From contig NZ_JAAAPN010000004.1 in assembly GCF_009909205.1 (NCBI RefSeq), positions 124,001 through 188,000 of the forward strand: a DNA stretch of 64,000 nt, in the 5' to 3' direction. This stretch comes from Aquabacterium fontiphilum (lineage in GTDB: Bacteria > Pseudomonadota > Gammaproteobacteria > Burkholderiales > Burkholderiaceae_C). The position numbers were made by a program, and so were the translations under genes. Positions 18,341 through 26,446 of the stretch are shown in pieces; positions within the stretch are counted from its first letter, which is position 1; the number at the start of each line of letters is the position of its first letter. Below the pieces are notes generated by a model. It had not been told where the DNA came from, did no database searches, and saw only the letters and a list, made by a program, of their open reading frames with translations.

Positions 18341-18401
18341 GGCACCGCATGGTAGCGGCTGTCAGGCCGAACAGCGATGGCGTGACACCGCCTCCGCGCG
18401 C

Positions 18402-18845
18402 TCAGTCCTTCGGTGCAACCGCCGGCACAGCACTGGACGGATCGGTTACAAAGCTGATTTTGGACACGCCGGCCTTGGCTGCGTCGGCCAGGGTCTCGGC
18501 CACGGCGCGATAGGGCACCGTCTGGTCAGCACGCAGATGCAGCTCAGGCGTGTCCGCCTTGGCCCCCTCTACCGCCAGGCGGGCGACCAGTTCCTCTCGG
18601 CTGAGCGCCTGGCCGTTCCAGTAGCGCACGCCATTGGCGTCGATCGACAGGTCCACCTTTTCGCTCTTGGCCGACACCACTTGGGCGCTGGCCTTGGGAA
18701 GGTCGAGCTTGACCGAGTGGCTTAGCAACGGCGCAGTCACAATGAAGATCACCAGCAGCACCAGCATCACATCGATGAGCGGCACCATGTTGATCTCGGC
18801 CAGCGGTGCACCGCCGCGCTTGTCGTCAAAACTAGCAAATGCCAT
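18402..18845 (-). CDS. exbD: Biopolymer transport protein ExbD
   Basis: Part of the proton-driven TonB motor in the inner membrane. It has 147 residues: one membrane helix at about 18-42 (NMVPLIDVMLVLLVIFIVTA) with the proton-carrying Asp of the family in LIDVMLVLL, followed by a periplasmic domain. It is the last gene of tonB-exbB-exbD, 30 bases after exbB. Transcription from the Fur-controlled promoter upstream of tonB is expected to cover it. Confidence 0.92.
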   Translation of the reverse strand: MAFASFDDKRGGAPLAEINMVPLIDVMLVLLVIFIVTAPLLSHSVKLDLPKASAQVVSAKSEKVDLSIDANGVRYWNGQALSREELVARLAVEGAKADTPELHLRADQTVPYRAVAETLADAAKAGVSKISFVTDPSSAVPAVAPKD

Positions 18846-18875
18846 GGTGTGTCTCCTTCAAGGGTCGGCCCGCGC

Positions 18876-19706
18876 TCAGGCGCTGGCGCCAGACTTCAGC
18901 GTGCGCACATTGGGCGCCGGCGTGTCGCCGCCCGACGAGGTCTTGAGCGTCTGGCCGGTCGACAGGAAGGCGAACAGCTCGAAAGCAAAGGCATCGAGAC
19001 GCGCGCCCCAAACCCGGTTGTTGCGGGTGAGCCAGTTGTAGGCCATCACGGCCGGGATGGCCACGGCCAGGCCAAGACCGGTCATGATCAGCGCCTCGCC
19101 GACCGGGCCGGCCACCTTGTCCAGCGTGCCGGCACCCGTGGCGCCGATGGCGATCAGCGCGTGGTACACGCCCCACACGGTGCCGAACAGGCCGACGAAG
19201 GGAGCGGTGGCGCCAATGGTGGCCAGCACTGTCAGACCGCTCTCCATGCGCATCGTCTCTTCATCCAGCACCTTCTTGATGGTGCGGGTCAGGAACTCCT
19301 GAGCCGAGCCGGCTTCTTCCAGCTTGGCCGCACCATAGCGGGCATGGTGAGCCTGCGCATGCATGGCGTGCGCGGTGAGGTGCGCGAAGGGCTCGGTGGC
19401 GCCATGGGTGGCGATCTCGTGCTGCACGGCCTCCAGCGAGGTCGCGTTCCAGAAGAAGTTCAGGAAGGCCTTGCTGCGCTTCTGTCGACGGTAAAGCGCC
19501 ACACCCTTGAGCACGATGAGCGACCACGACACGAGCGACATCAGCACCAGGATGATGAACAGGCCCTTGCCCACGCCGTCGGTCTGGGCGATGAAGTGGG
19601 TGAAGCCCAGTTCGGCTTGCGGGGCCGGTGGCACCTGCACCATCTCGGTGGTGGCGGCTTGCGGGGCCGAGGCGGCGTCAGACGGGGTCAGGATCGCGTT
19701 GCTCAT
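18876..19706 (-). CDS. exbB: MotA/TolQ/ExbB proton channel protein
   Basis: Forms the pentameric channel that, with ExbD, energises TonB. It has 276 residues: an acidic N-terminal extension, a first helix at about 50-72 (GLFIILVLMSLVSWSLIVLK), a cytoplasmic loop, and two further helices in the conserved core (IGATAPFVGLFGTVWGVYHA and GLAVAIPAVMAYNWL). Its ATG overlaps the tonB stop (19703-19706). The channel is more like ExbB than TolQ because of the tonB and exbD neighbours and absence of tol/pal genes. Confidence 0.92.
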   Translation of the reverse strand: MSNAILTPSDAASAPQAATTEMVQVPPAPQAELGFTHFIAQTDGVGKGLFIILVLMSLVSWSLIVLKGVALYRRQKRSKAFLNFFWNATSLEAVQHEIATHGATEPFAHLTAHAMHAQAHHARYGAAKLEEAGSAQEFLTRTIKKVLDEETMRMESGLTVLATIGATAPFVGLFGTVWGVYHALIAIGATGAGTLDKVAGPVGEALIMTGLGLAVAIPAVMAYNWLTRNNRVWGARLDAFAFELFAFLSTGQTLKTSSGGDTPAPNVRTLKSGASA

Positions 19707-20473
19707 GATTCTTCCAATTGAAATGTCAGCGGCGCCACCACCCAGACGGAGCGGGCCACGCCGTCCTCCAGATGCGGCTGAAAACGGGCGGCGCGCATGG
19801 CCTGCGTGGCGGCCTGGTCCAGGCGGCTGTAGCCGGACGACTGCACCAGTTGAACCTCGCGCGGCCGGCCTTGTTCATCGACCAGCACCTTCAGGCGCAC
19901 CGTGCCCGACTCGCCCAGATCGCGCGAGATGCGGGGGTAGGTCAACACCGGCGGGACGAGGTAGCGCACGGCCGAAGACGGCAGCACCTTGGGTGCGGGC
20001 GGCGCAGCGGGTGCCTGCGTCGCCGGGCCTGCCACGGGCGCCGCAGCCGGGGCGGTTTGCGCAGCCGCAGGGGCCGGCTCGGCTGCCGCAGCGGCGGGTG
20101 CAGGCTGCGCCTGCGGCGCGGGCGCGGGTGGCGTCAGCGTGGCCTCTTGCGGCGTGCGTGCGGCTGCGGCAAGGGGCGGCGGCGTAGCAGGCCTCGGCGT
20201 GGGCACAGGCGGACGGGTGACGGCCGGCGTGGGCTCGGCTGGGGGCGCAGGCGCAGCAGCAGCCGGCGTCGGCTCGTCGCTGATCAGCGACACGGCGATG
20301 GGGGGCGCCCCCTCCTGCACTGGCACCGAGGCCGTCCAATGGTTGACGCCCAGCCAGGCTGCCGCATGCACCACCACGACGAGTGCAATCAGCCCCGTGC
20401 GGTGCGACGCGCTCAGCTCATCCGACACAGCGTGGGCGTGCGGCGACAACAAGGCGGAGGACAAAGCGTTCAT
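19703..20473 (-). CDS. tonB: Energy transducer TonB
   Basis: Spans the periplasm and pulls open TonB-dependent receptors for iron-siderophores and vitamin B12. It has 256 residues. A short cytoplasmic tail and one membrane helix lie at about 26-44 (TGLIALVVVVHAAAWLGV). A long periplasmic spacer of Pro/Ala repeats spans about 70-175. The C-terminal TonB domain is YPRISRDLGESGTVRLKVLV with QSSGYSRLDQAA. It heads the tonB-exbB-exbD operon, and a Fur-type site lies 26 bases upstream of its ATG. Confidence 0.93.
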   Translation of the reverse strand: MNALSSALLSPHAHAVSDELSASHRTGLIALVVVVHAAAWLGVNHWTASVPVQEGAPPIAVSLISDEPTPAAAAPAPPAEPTPAVTRPPVPTPRPATPPPLAAAARTPQEATLTPPAPAPQAQPAPAAAAAEPAPAAAQTAPAAAPVAGPATQAPAAPPAPKVLPSSAVRYLVPPVLTYPRISRDLGESGTVRLKVLVDEQGRPREVQLVQSSGYSRLDQAATQAMRAARFQPHLEDGVARSVWVVAPLTFQLEES

Positions 20474-20498
20474 ACGGGCAAGATGTTAACACGCCCAC

Positions 20499-20517
20499 GC
20501 TAGTGAGAATCACTATC
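20499..20517 (-). promoter_or_regulatory. Fur box upstream of tonB
   Basis: Read on the plus strand, this 19-base site matches the classical Fur consensus GATAATGATAATCATTATC at 15 of 19 positions. The core, TGAGAATCA, is almost symmetric. It lies between the divergent tonB operon and the proline-rich membrane protein gene, 26 bases from the tonB start. Iron repression of tonB-exbB-exbD is common in proteobacteria. Whether the divergent gene is also affected cannot be seen. Confidence 0.75.
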
Positions 20518-20635
20518 ATCAACATTAACAGCCCTGCGTAACAAATGTTTGCGAAGGCGCTCAAGATGCTGGCGCCTTCGGACCCGCTTCGTAAAATGGC
20601 GGGCCGCGCGCATCATAAGACCGAGGGGGCCCGAC

Positions 20636-21544
20636 TTGAGTTCCACCCATGGCGGAGCTTCCCGCCGACCCGATCCAACTGGTCGTTCTCGTCGACCCGG
20701 CTTCGACCGTCCCAGCCTGTTTGCGGGCATGGAAGACGATATCGTCGATGTCGAACCCGACCGCGTGCGCATCCTGTCATCGCTCGAACCGCGCAAGCGT
20801 GTGGCCGATCCACGCTCACGCAAATCGCAGCGTCAACGCAAGGCGGCTCGGGCCCGGTGGTGGTCTCGGGCCCTGGTGGGCGTAATGGCACTCGGTCTGT
20901 TGACCGTGGCCATGGGCGTGTACCTGCTGATTCGCTCGGCGCACGACACCGAACAGGCCTTGAGCAGCTGGCCGCTGCCCGAAACACCGACCGCGTCACC
21001 CACCGCCGACGAGTGGCAGTTTGCGCCACCGGCGGCGGGGCTGCTGAGTGCCACCGTCGCCGAAGCGGAAGCCGCAGCGTTGGTCAACGTGCCGACCGAG
21101 CCGGACACCGCGGCGGGCGCCGAAACACACACCAGCTTGACATCTCCGGTCGCCGAGGCGTCTCATGAGCCGACGGTCGAGCCCGACCCCCTGGCGGCGC
21201 TCAAGCCCGGCCCCGTTGTCGATACACCGCGCAAGACCGCTGCAGCCTCGGCAGCGCCCACGGTCGCCCCAATCGCCACCTCACCCGCGCCACCCCCACC
21301 CGCCAAGGCGGCTGCTGCCGCCTCTGACCGTACGTCGCCGACCGCACCTGCCACCGTCGCGCGCCCGGCCAGCCGCGCCAGCGCCGACGTGGCCCTGCTT
21401 GAAGCCGTGTTCCCCGATCACGACCCGCAAAAGGCCAGCAAGACTGATCTCTTCCGGGCCTGCCAGGGCATGTCGGGCGCAGAAGCGTCCATCTGTCGCG
21501 CACGCATCTGTGTGCAGCATCCGGGCGTGCCGGCCTGCCAATGA
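20636..21544 (+). CDS. Single-pass membrane protein with Ala/Pro-rich periplasmic region and cysteine-containing tail, function unknown
   Basis: Predicted 302 residues from a TTG at 20636-20638 preceded by GAGGGGG; an ATG at 20729 (MEDDIVDVEPD) is an alternative giving 271 residues. A basic patch (RSRKSQRQRKAARARWWSR) precedes one membrane helix (ALVGVMALGLLTVAMGVYLL), so the N-terminus is cytoplasmic. The following 170 residues are low-complexity Ala/Pro/Thr. The last 55 residues form a compact block with three Cys (FRACQGMSGAEASICRAR, then ICVQHPGVPACQ). I do not recognise a family. It is divergent from the tonB operon and precedes the ligase gene by 37 bases. Confidence 0.6.
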   Translation: MSSTHGGASRRPDPTGRSRRPGFDRPSLFAGMEDDIVDVEPDRVRILSSLEPRKRVADPRSRKSQRQRKAARARWWSRALVGVMALGLLTVAMGVYLLIRSAHDTEQALSSWPLPETPTASPTADEWQFAPPAAGLLSATVAEAEAAALVNVPTEPDTAAGAETHTSLTSPVAEASHEPTVEPDPLAALKPGPVVDTPRKTAAASAAPTVAPIATSPAPPPPAKAAAAASDRTSPTAPATVARPASRASADVALLEAVFPDHDPQKASKTDLFRACQGMSGAEASICRARICVQHPGVPACQ

Positions 21545-21581
21545 CGCCGGGGGGTCGCAGCCCCTCGGCTAAGCTGGGGGC

Positions 21582-23315
21582 ATGCACCGCTTCGCGCAGC
21601 TCTATCAGGAACTCGACGCCAGCACCAGCATCCGGCGCAAGCTCGATGCGCTGCGCCGTTACTGGCAAGATGCGCCCGCTGCCGACGCGGCCTGGGCCGT
21701 GTACTTTCTGGCGGGCGGGCGACCACGCCGTACGCTGAGCAGCACGGCGCTGCGCCAATGGGCGGCCGACCGGGCGGGCGTCTCCGACTGGCTGTTCGAG
21801 GTGTCTTACCAGACCGTGGGCGACCTGGCCGAGACCATTGCGCTGCTGCTGCCGGCGTTGCCCGTGCGCGACACCACGCCGCTGTCGGTGTGGATGACCG
21901 AACGGCTGCTGCCCTGGCGCACACAGCCGCCCGAGCAGCAATGGACCACACTGTCAGCCTGGATGAGCAGCCTGGACCCGACCCAGCGCTTTGTGCTGAT
22001 CAAACTGATCGGCGGTGGCTGGCGGGTGGGCGTGAGCCGACAGCTGGTGGTGCGCTCGCTGGCCGAGCACGCGGGCCTGCCTGTGCCGCTGGTGGCGCAG
22101 CGCATGATGGGCTACACCGACAGCCGCCACGTGCCCAACGCTGCAGCATACGAAGCGCTGGTCGCGCCCCCAGCGGCGACGGCAGGCGACGAGGGTCAGG
22201 CTTGCCCACCCGGCATCCAGCCCTACCCCTTCTTTCTTGCCCATCCGATGGACGAGCTGCCGGCCGAAGCCCCCGACGCCTGGCTGGCCGAGTGGAAGTT
22301 CGACGGCATCCGTGCGCAAATCGTGCGCCGCCATGGCGAAACCGGCATCTGGTCGCGAGGCGAAGAGTTGCTCAACGAGGCCTTTCCCGATCTGCTGGCC
22401 CTGGCTGCGTCATGGCCGGACGGCACCGTGCTCGATGGCGAGATCGTCGTGCGCGACGAAACGGTCGTGCCCTTGCCTGCCGACAGTCCCCTGGCCGCCC
22501 TGGGCTGGCGACCCGCCCCGTTTGCCCGGCTGCAGACCCGCATCACGCGCAAGCAGATCACACGGCGCCTGCTCGATGAGCATCCCGCCGCTTTCATCCC
22601 CTATGACCTGCTTGAATGGCAGTGTGCCGACCTGCGCGCACTGCCCCAGGCCGCGCGGCGCACGCGGCTGGAAGCGGTTGCCGCGGCGCTCGGTTTGATC
22701 GCCTCGCCGCTGGTGCGCGCGCCCGACTGGACGGGCCTCGCGGCGCAGCGCGCGGGCGCACGTACAGCGGGCCTGGAAGGGCTGATGCTCAAGCAGGCCG
22801 AGGCACGCTACGGCATGGGCCGCACGCGCAGCGACGGCGTGTGGTTGAAATGGAAGCTCGACCCGATGACGGTCGACGCGGTGCTCGTCTATGCCCAGGC
22901 AGGCCATGGGCGGCGCGCCAATCTCTACACCGACTACACCTTTGCCGTGTGGAATCGCCCGCCAGCCAACGATGCCGAGGTGCAGGCCGTGCAGGAAGCC
23001 ATCGCGGCGCGTGAACCTGCTCGGCCCGGCGCCCTGCAACTGGTCACCTTCGCCAAGGCCTACAGCGGCCTGACCGACACGGAGTTGCAGGCCGTGGACA
23101 AAGTCATCCGCCAGACCACGGTCGACCGGTTCGGGCCCGTGCGCAGCCTGCGCCCCACGCTCGTGTTCGAGCTGGGCTTCGAGGGCATTGGCGCCAGCCC
23201 GCGCCACAAGAGCGGCCTGGCCGTGCGCTTCCCCCGCATCCTGCGCTGGCGCACGGACAAGCCGCTGCGCGAGGCGGACACGCTCGCCGACCTGCAACGC
23301 TGGCTGCCGCCCTGA
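21582..23315 (+). CDS. ATP-dependent DNA ligase (stress/repair type)
   Basis: Seals DNA nicks with ATP, in addition to the NAD-dependent LigA expected elsewhere in the genome. It has 577 residues: an N-terminal DNA-binding domain (1-200), an adenylation domain with the nucleophile Lys239 in EWKFDGIRAQ, further motifs VLDGEIVV and EGLMLKQ, the C-terminal motif VWLKWKLDP, and an OB-fold. This is the architecture of ligases annotated for cisplatin/DNA-damage response. The partner genes often seen beside it (ligase-associated exonuclease, Lhr-type helicase, phosphoesterase) are not in this window. Confidence 0.88.
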   Translation: MHRFAQLYQELDASTSIRRKLDALRRYWQDAPAADAAWAVYFLAGGRPRRTLSSTALRQWAADRAGVSDWLFEVSYQTVGDLAETIALLLPALPVRDTTPLSVWMTERLLPWRTQPPEQQWTTLSAWMSSLDPTQRFVLIKLIGGGWRVGVSRQLVVRSLAEHAGLPVPLVAQRMMGYTDSRHVPNAAAYEALVAPPAATAGDEGQACPPGIQPYPFFLAHPMDELPAEAPDAWLAEWKFDGIRAQIVRRHGETGIWSRGEELLNEAFPDLLALAASWPDGTVLDGEIVVRDETVVPLPADSPLAALGWRPAPFARLQTRITRKQITRRLLDEHPAAFIPYDLLEWQCADLRALPQAARRTRLEAVAAALGLIASPLVRAPDWTGLAAQRAGARTAGLEGLMLKQAEARYGMGRTRSDGVWLKWKLDPMTVDAVLVYAQAGHGRRANLYTDYTFAVWNRPPANDAEVQAVQEAIAAREPARPGALQLVTFAKAYSGLTDTELQAVDKVIRQTTVDRFGPVRSLRPTLVFELGFEGIGASPRHKSGLAVRFPRILRWRTDKPLREADTLADLQRWLPP

Positions 23316-23468
23316 CGCGGTTTCGCACACAAAAATCTGGCGCCAATCGGTTCAATCCAGCGTCAACCCTGACTCAGTACCGGATTCCCGTCCCCGGCTT
23401 GTGCGCGTTCTGTCGAGGGCGGCTACCATGCCTGACCGTTCACCCTCGCGCCCCTGCCTGGACAAACC

Positions 23469-24227
23469 ATGACCACGCCCACTCTGAGAGCTGTCACCAT
23501 GCCACTTGCGTCCGACCCGTCGCCCCAAGCTGTTTCGCATGACGAGGGCGTGCCCGTGTCGGTGCGCATCCGCGAGCGCATCAAGGCCGCGCAGCAGCGT
23601 TTCCACGCCAACGACAACATCGCGGCCTTCATCGAACCGGGCGAACTCGAGAAACTGCTCGACGAAGTCGCCTCGAAACTCGATGGCGTGCTCGAGAGCC
23701 TGGTCATCGACACCGAGAGCGACCACAACACGCAGGACACGGCCCGCCGCGTGGCCAAGATGTACCTCAACGAGATCTTCAAGGGCCGCTATCACGCCGC
23801 GCCCTCGGTCACCGAGTTCCCCAACGTCGAACGGCTCAACGAGCTGATGATCGTCGGGCCGATCACCGTGCGCAGCGCCTGCTCGCACCATCTGTGCCCC
23901 ATCATCGGCAAGGTGTGGATCGGCATCATGCCCAACGAGCACTCCAACCTGATCGGCCTGTCGAAGTATGCGCGCCTGATCGACTGGATCATGAGCCGAC
24001 CACAGATTCAGGAAGAAGCGGTGACCCAGGTGGCCGACCTGCTGCAGTCGCGCATGAACCCCGATGGCCTGGCCGTCGTGATGGAAGCCGATCACTTCTG
24101 CATGCATTGGCGCGGCGTCAAGGACATGGACTCGAAGATGATCAACAGCGTGATGCGCGGCTCCTTCCTCAAGGACGCCAACCTGCGCCGCGAGTTTCTG
24201 GCGTTGGTCAACACGCGCAAGGGCTGA
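23469..24227 (+). CDS. folE: GTP cyclohydrolase I
   Basis: Converts GTP to 7,8-dihydroneopterin triphosphate, the entry to folate, biopterin and deazaguanine synthesis. It has 252 residues with an N-terminal extension of about 40. The catalytic and zinc residues are visible in ITVRSACSHHLCPIIGKVWI and ADHFCMHWRGVKD. The product could also feed queuosine made via queA/tgt. It starts a closely packed row with the BLUF, DUF429 and mutarotase genes. Two in-frame ATGs (23469 and 23508) are possible starts. Confidence 0.95.
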   Translation: MTTPTLRAVTMPLASDPSPQAVSHDEGVPVSVRIRERIKAAQQRFHANDNIAAFIEPGELEKLLDEVASKLDGVLESLVIDTESDHNTQDTARRVAKMYLNEIFKGRYHAAPSVTEFPNVERLNELMIVGPITVRSACSHHLCPIIGKVWIGIMPNEHSNLIGLSKYARLIDWIMSRPQIQEEAVTQVADLLQSRMNPDGLAVVMEADHFCMHWRGVKDMDSKMINSVMRGSFLKDANLRREFLALVNTRKG

Positions 24228-24232
24228 ACACC

Positions 24233-24658
24233 ATGCTGGTCCGCCTGCTCTATGCCAGCCGCGCCACCCAGGCGCTCACGCCGGAAGTGATCGACAGCAT
24301 CCTGGCTGCTTCGCGTCGCAACAACCCGGCCGTGGGCATCACAGGGCTGCTTTGCCACAGCGGCGACATCTTCATGCAGGTGCTCGAAGGTGGTCGCCAG
24401 GCCGTCAACCAGCTGTACACCCGCATCAGCCGCGACCCGCGCCACGGCGCGGTCGAGCTGCTGTATTACGAAGAGATCACCGAGCGGCGCTTTGCCGGCT
24501 GGACGATGGGCCAGGTCAACCTCACCCGTGTGAATCCGTCCATCCTGCTGAAGTATTCCGAACGGCCGGTGCTCGATCCCTATGCGGTCTCGGGCGCCGT
24601 GTCGATGGCGCTGCTGGACGAGCTGATTGCCACGGCTTCCATCATCAGCCGGCCTTGA
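24233..24658 (+). CDS. BLUF-domain blue-light sensor
   Basis: Predicted 141-residue flavin photoreceptor, nearly all BLUF domain plus a short helical cap. Key residues are in place: Tyr7 in RLLYASRA, Asn31 in RRNNPAVGITGLL, Gln49 in DIFMQVLEGG and Met92 in AGWTMGQVN. FAD binding and the blue-light hydrogen-bond switch are therefore expected. There is no fused output domain, so it must act by protein-protein contact. It begins 5 bases after folE, and its stop overlaps the start of the DUF429 gene. The frame is open upstream inside folE, but this ATG fits the family's start. Confidence 0.9.
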   Translation: MLVRLLYASRATQALTPEVIDSILAASRRNNPAVGITGLLCHSGDIFMQVLEGGRQAVNQLYTRISRDPRHGAVELLYYEEITERRFAGWTMGQVNLTRVNPSILLKYSERPVLDPYAVSGAVSMALLDELIATASIISRP

Positions 24659-25572
24659 ATCCTCTGCCTGCCACGCTGCTGGGGCTGGACTTCAGCAGCG
24701 CGCCTTCCGCCCGCAAGCCACTGATGCTGGCGCGCGGCACGCGCATTGGCGCCGTCGTGCGGCTGGATCGCATCGACACCTTCACCACCCTGAGCGACTG
24801 GGGAACATGGCTGCGCGAAGCGGTCGCCTTGCCAGACGGCTTCGTCATGGGCTGCGACTTCCCGTTCGGCCTGCCTCGCCCGTTTGTCGAGGCGCTGCGC
24901 CGCGAGGGACCGGCCGCCCTGCCGCAGGACCTGGCGCAGGGCCCGCTGGACGCGCAGGGCGCGCCGGCCACGTTGATTCGGGCGCTGCACGCGCACTGCG
25001 TCGACCGCGCGGGCTTTCAGCGCCTGGTCGACGGCTGGGGGCAGGACTGGCAGACCGCGCGCCCAGCCGGCTCACGACTGATTCACCGCCGCTGTGACCA
25101 GGCCCTACCCGGCACCGTGAGCACCAGCCCGCTGCAGACAAGGTATGTGCCCGTTGGCAAGATGTACTTCGAAGGCCTGAGCCGCCTGGTGGATGCCGGT
25201 GTGACCCTGCCTGGCATGCAGGCGGGCCAGCCGCACGCCATCGCGCTGGAAGCGTATCCAGGCTTGCTGGCCACCGAGGTGATTGGCCGGCGCAGCTACA
25301 AGAGCGAAACCGACCCAAGCCCCGAGCGACTGCTCGCCCGCATGGATCTTGTCGACGCCCTGGAGCAGGGCCGCACCCGCCTGGGCTTGCGGCTCAAGCT
25401 CACGCCTGCGCAACGCGACCACCTCGCGGCCGACCCGAAAGGCGACCGGCTGGATGCCGTCTTGTGCCTGATCCAGGCTGCCTGGGCCCACGCCCAGGCA
25501 GAAGCGGGTGCTCCCCTATGGGGCATGCCGGACGAGGTGGATCCGGTCGAAGGGTGGATACTCACGGCATGA
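24655..25572 (+). CDS. DUF429-family protein (RNase H-like fold)
   Basis: Predicted 305 residues. The family's first strand with the acidic residue, LLGLDFSSAPSARKPLML, lies only a few codons from the BLUF stop, so translation must begin at the TTG at 24655-24657 (TTGA overlap) or a neighbouring non-ATG codon. The next ATG (24724) would remove this motif. Other conserved parts are GFVMGCDFPFGLPRPFVEAL, ALEAYPGLLATEVIGRRSYK and KGDRLDAVLCLIQAAW; the acidic residues suggest a metal-dependent nuclease-like site, but no activity is established. Its stop overlaps the mutarotase ATG (25569-25572). Confidence 0.75.
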   Translation: MNPLPATLLGLDFSSAPSARKPLMLARGTRIGAVVRLDRIDTFTTLSDWGTWLREAVALPDGFVMGCDFPFGLPRPFVEALRREGPAALPQDLAQGPLDAQGAPATLIRALHAHCVDRAGFQRLVDGWGQDWQTARPAGSRLIHRRCDQALPGTVSTSPLQTRYVPVGKMYFEGLSRLVDAGVTLPGMQAGQPHAIALEAYPGLLATEVIGRRSYKSETDPSPERLLARMDLVDALEQGRTRLGLRLKLTPAQRDHLAADPKGDRLDAVLCLIQAAWAHAQAEAGAPLWGMPDEVDPVEGWILTA

Positions 25573-26429
25573 ACGTCTCTACCTTGAATCAGACCGAGGT
25601 GCTCGGTCAGCCAGCCGTCCACATCGTCGCGCCCGACGGCGCACAGGCCACCGTGCTGCTGCACGGCGCGCACGTCGTCTCGTGGGTGCCCGCCGGCGCC
25701 CATGAACAGCTTTACCTCTCGCCCACCGCTGTGGCGGGCCCGGGCCGCGCCGTGCGCGGTGGCGTGCCGGTCATCTTTCCTCAATTCGAGCAGATGGGAC
25801 CGGACACCAGCCTGCCCCGCCATGGCTTTGCCCGCACCCGTGCGTGGGAAATCGACAGCCACCATCGCGGCCGCGAGCACAGCCAGGTCACCCTTGCGCT
25901 GCACGACGATGCCGACACCCGCGCCCTGTGGCCCCATGGCTTCCGGCTGGAGTTGACCGTTTCGGTTGGCGCGCGCCGCCTGGATCTGGAGCTGTTCGCC
26001 GAGAACACGGGCCAGACGCCCTGGCCTTTTGCGGCCGCGCTGCACACCTATCTGGCCGTGTCCAACCTGGCCAATGTGCGGCTGCAGGGGCTGGAGGGCT
26101 GCCGCTACCGAGATAGGCTGCTGGGCGGCAGCGCGGTGGAAGACCACCCCGAAAAGCGCTTCCACGGCGAGATGGACCGCATCTACAGCCAGGTGCCCGA
26201 CTTGCTGCTGCGCGATGGCCCACGCCGGCTCAGTCTGCGCAGCGACAACCTGCCCGACGCGGTGGTGTGGAACCCGGGCCCCCAGAAATGCGCGGCCATG
26301 AACGACATGCCCGCAGGTGACTGGGAACACATGCTGTGCGTGGAAGCCGCCCGCATCGAGTCGCCGCTCACACTGCAACCCGGCGAGACCTGGGCCGGTC
26401 TGCACACCCTCGTGCTGGCCGAAGACTGA
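25569..26429 (+). CDS. D-hexose-6-phosphate mutarotase (aldose-1-epimerase fold, YeaD-like)
   Basis: Interconverts alpha and beta forms of hexose 6-phosphates. The predicted protein has 286 residues from the ATG overlapping the DUF429 stop. Family motifs are VLLHGAHVVSWVPAG, RGGVPVIFPQFEQMG, LPRHGFARTRAW, AAALHTYLAVSNLANV and VVWNPGPQKCAAMNDM. The catalytic His (ALHTYL) and the late Glu (LCVEAARI) are present. It ends the folE-BLUF-DUF429 row and is convergent with the sco gene. Confidence 0.88.
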   Translation: MNVSTLNQTEVLGQPAVHIVAPDGAQATVLLHGAHVVSWVPAGAHEQLYLSPTAVAGPGRAVRGGVPVIFPQFEQMGPDTSLPRHGFARTRAWEIDSHHRGREHSQVTLALHDDADTRALWPHGFRLELTVSVGARRLDLELFAENTGQTPWPFAAALHTYLAVSNLANVRLQGLEGCRYRDRLLGGSAVEDHPEKRFHGEMDRIYSQVPDLLLRDGPRRLSLRSDNLPDAVVWNPGPQKCAAMNDMPAGDWEHMLCVEAARIESPLTLQPGETWAGLHTLVLAED

Positions 26430-26446
26430 TCGACGACTGAGCGCGC

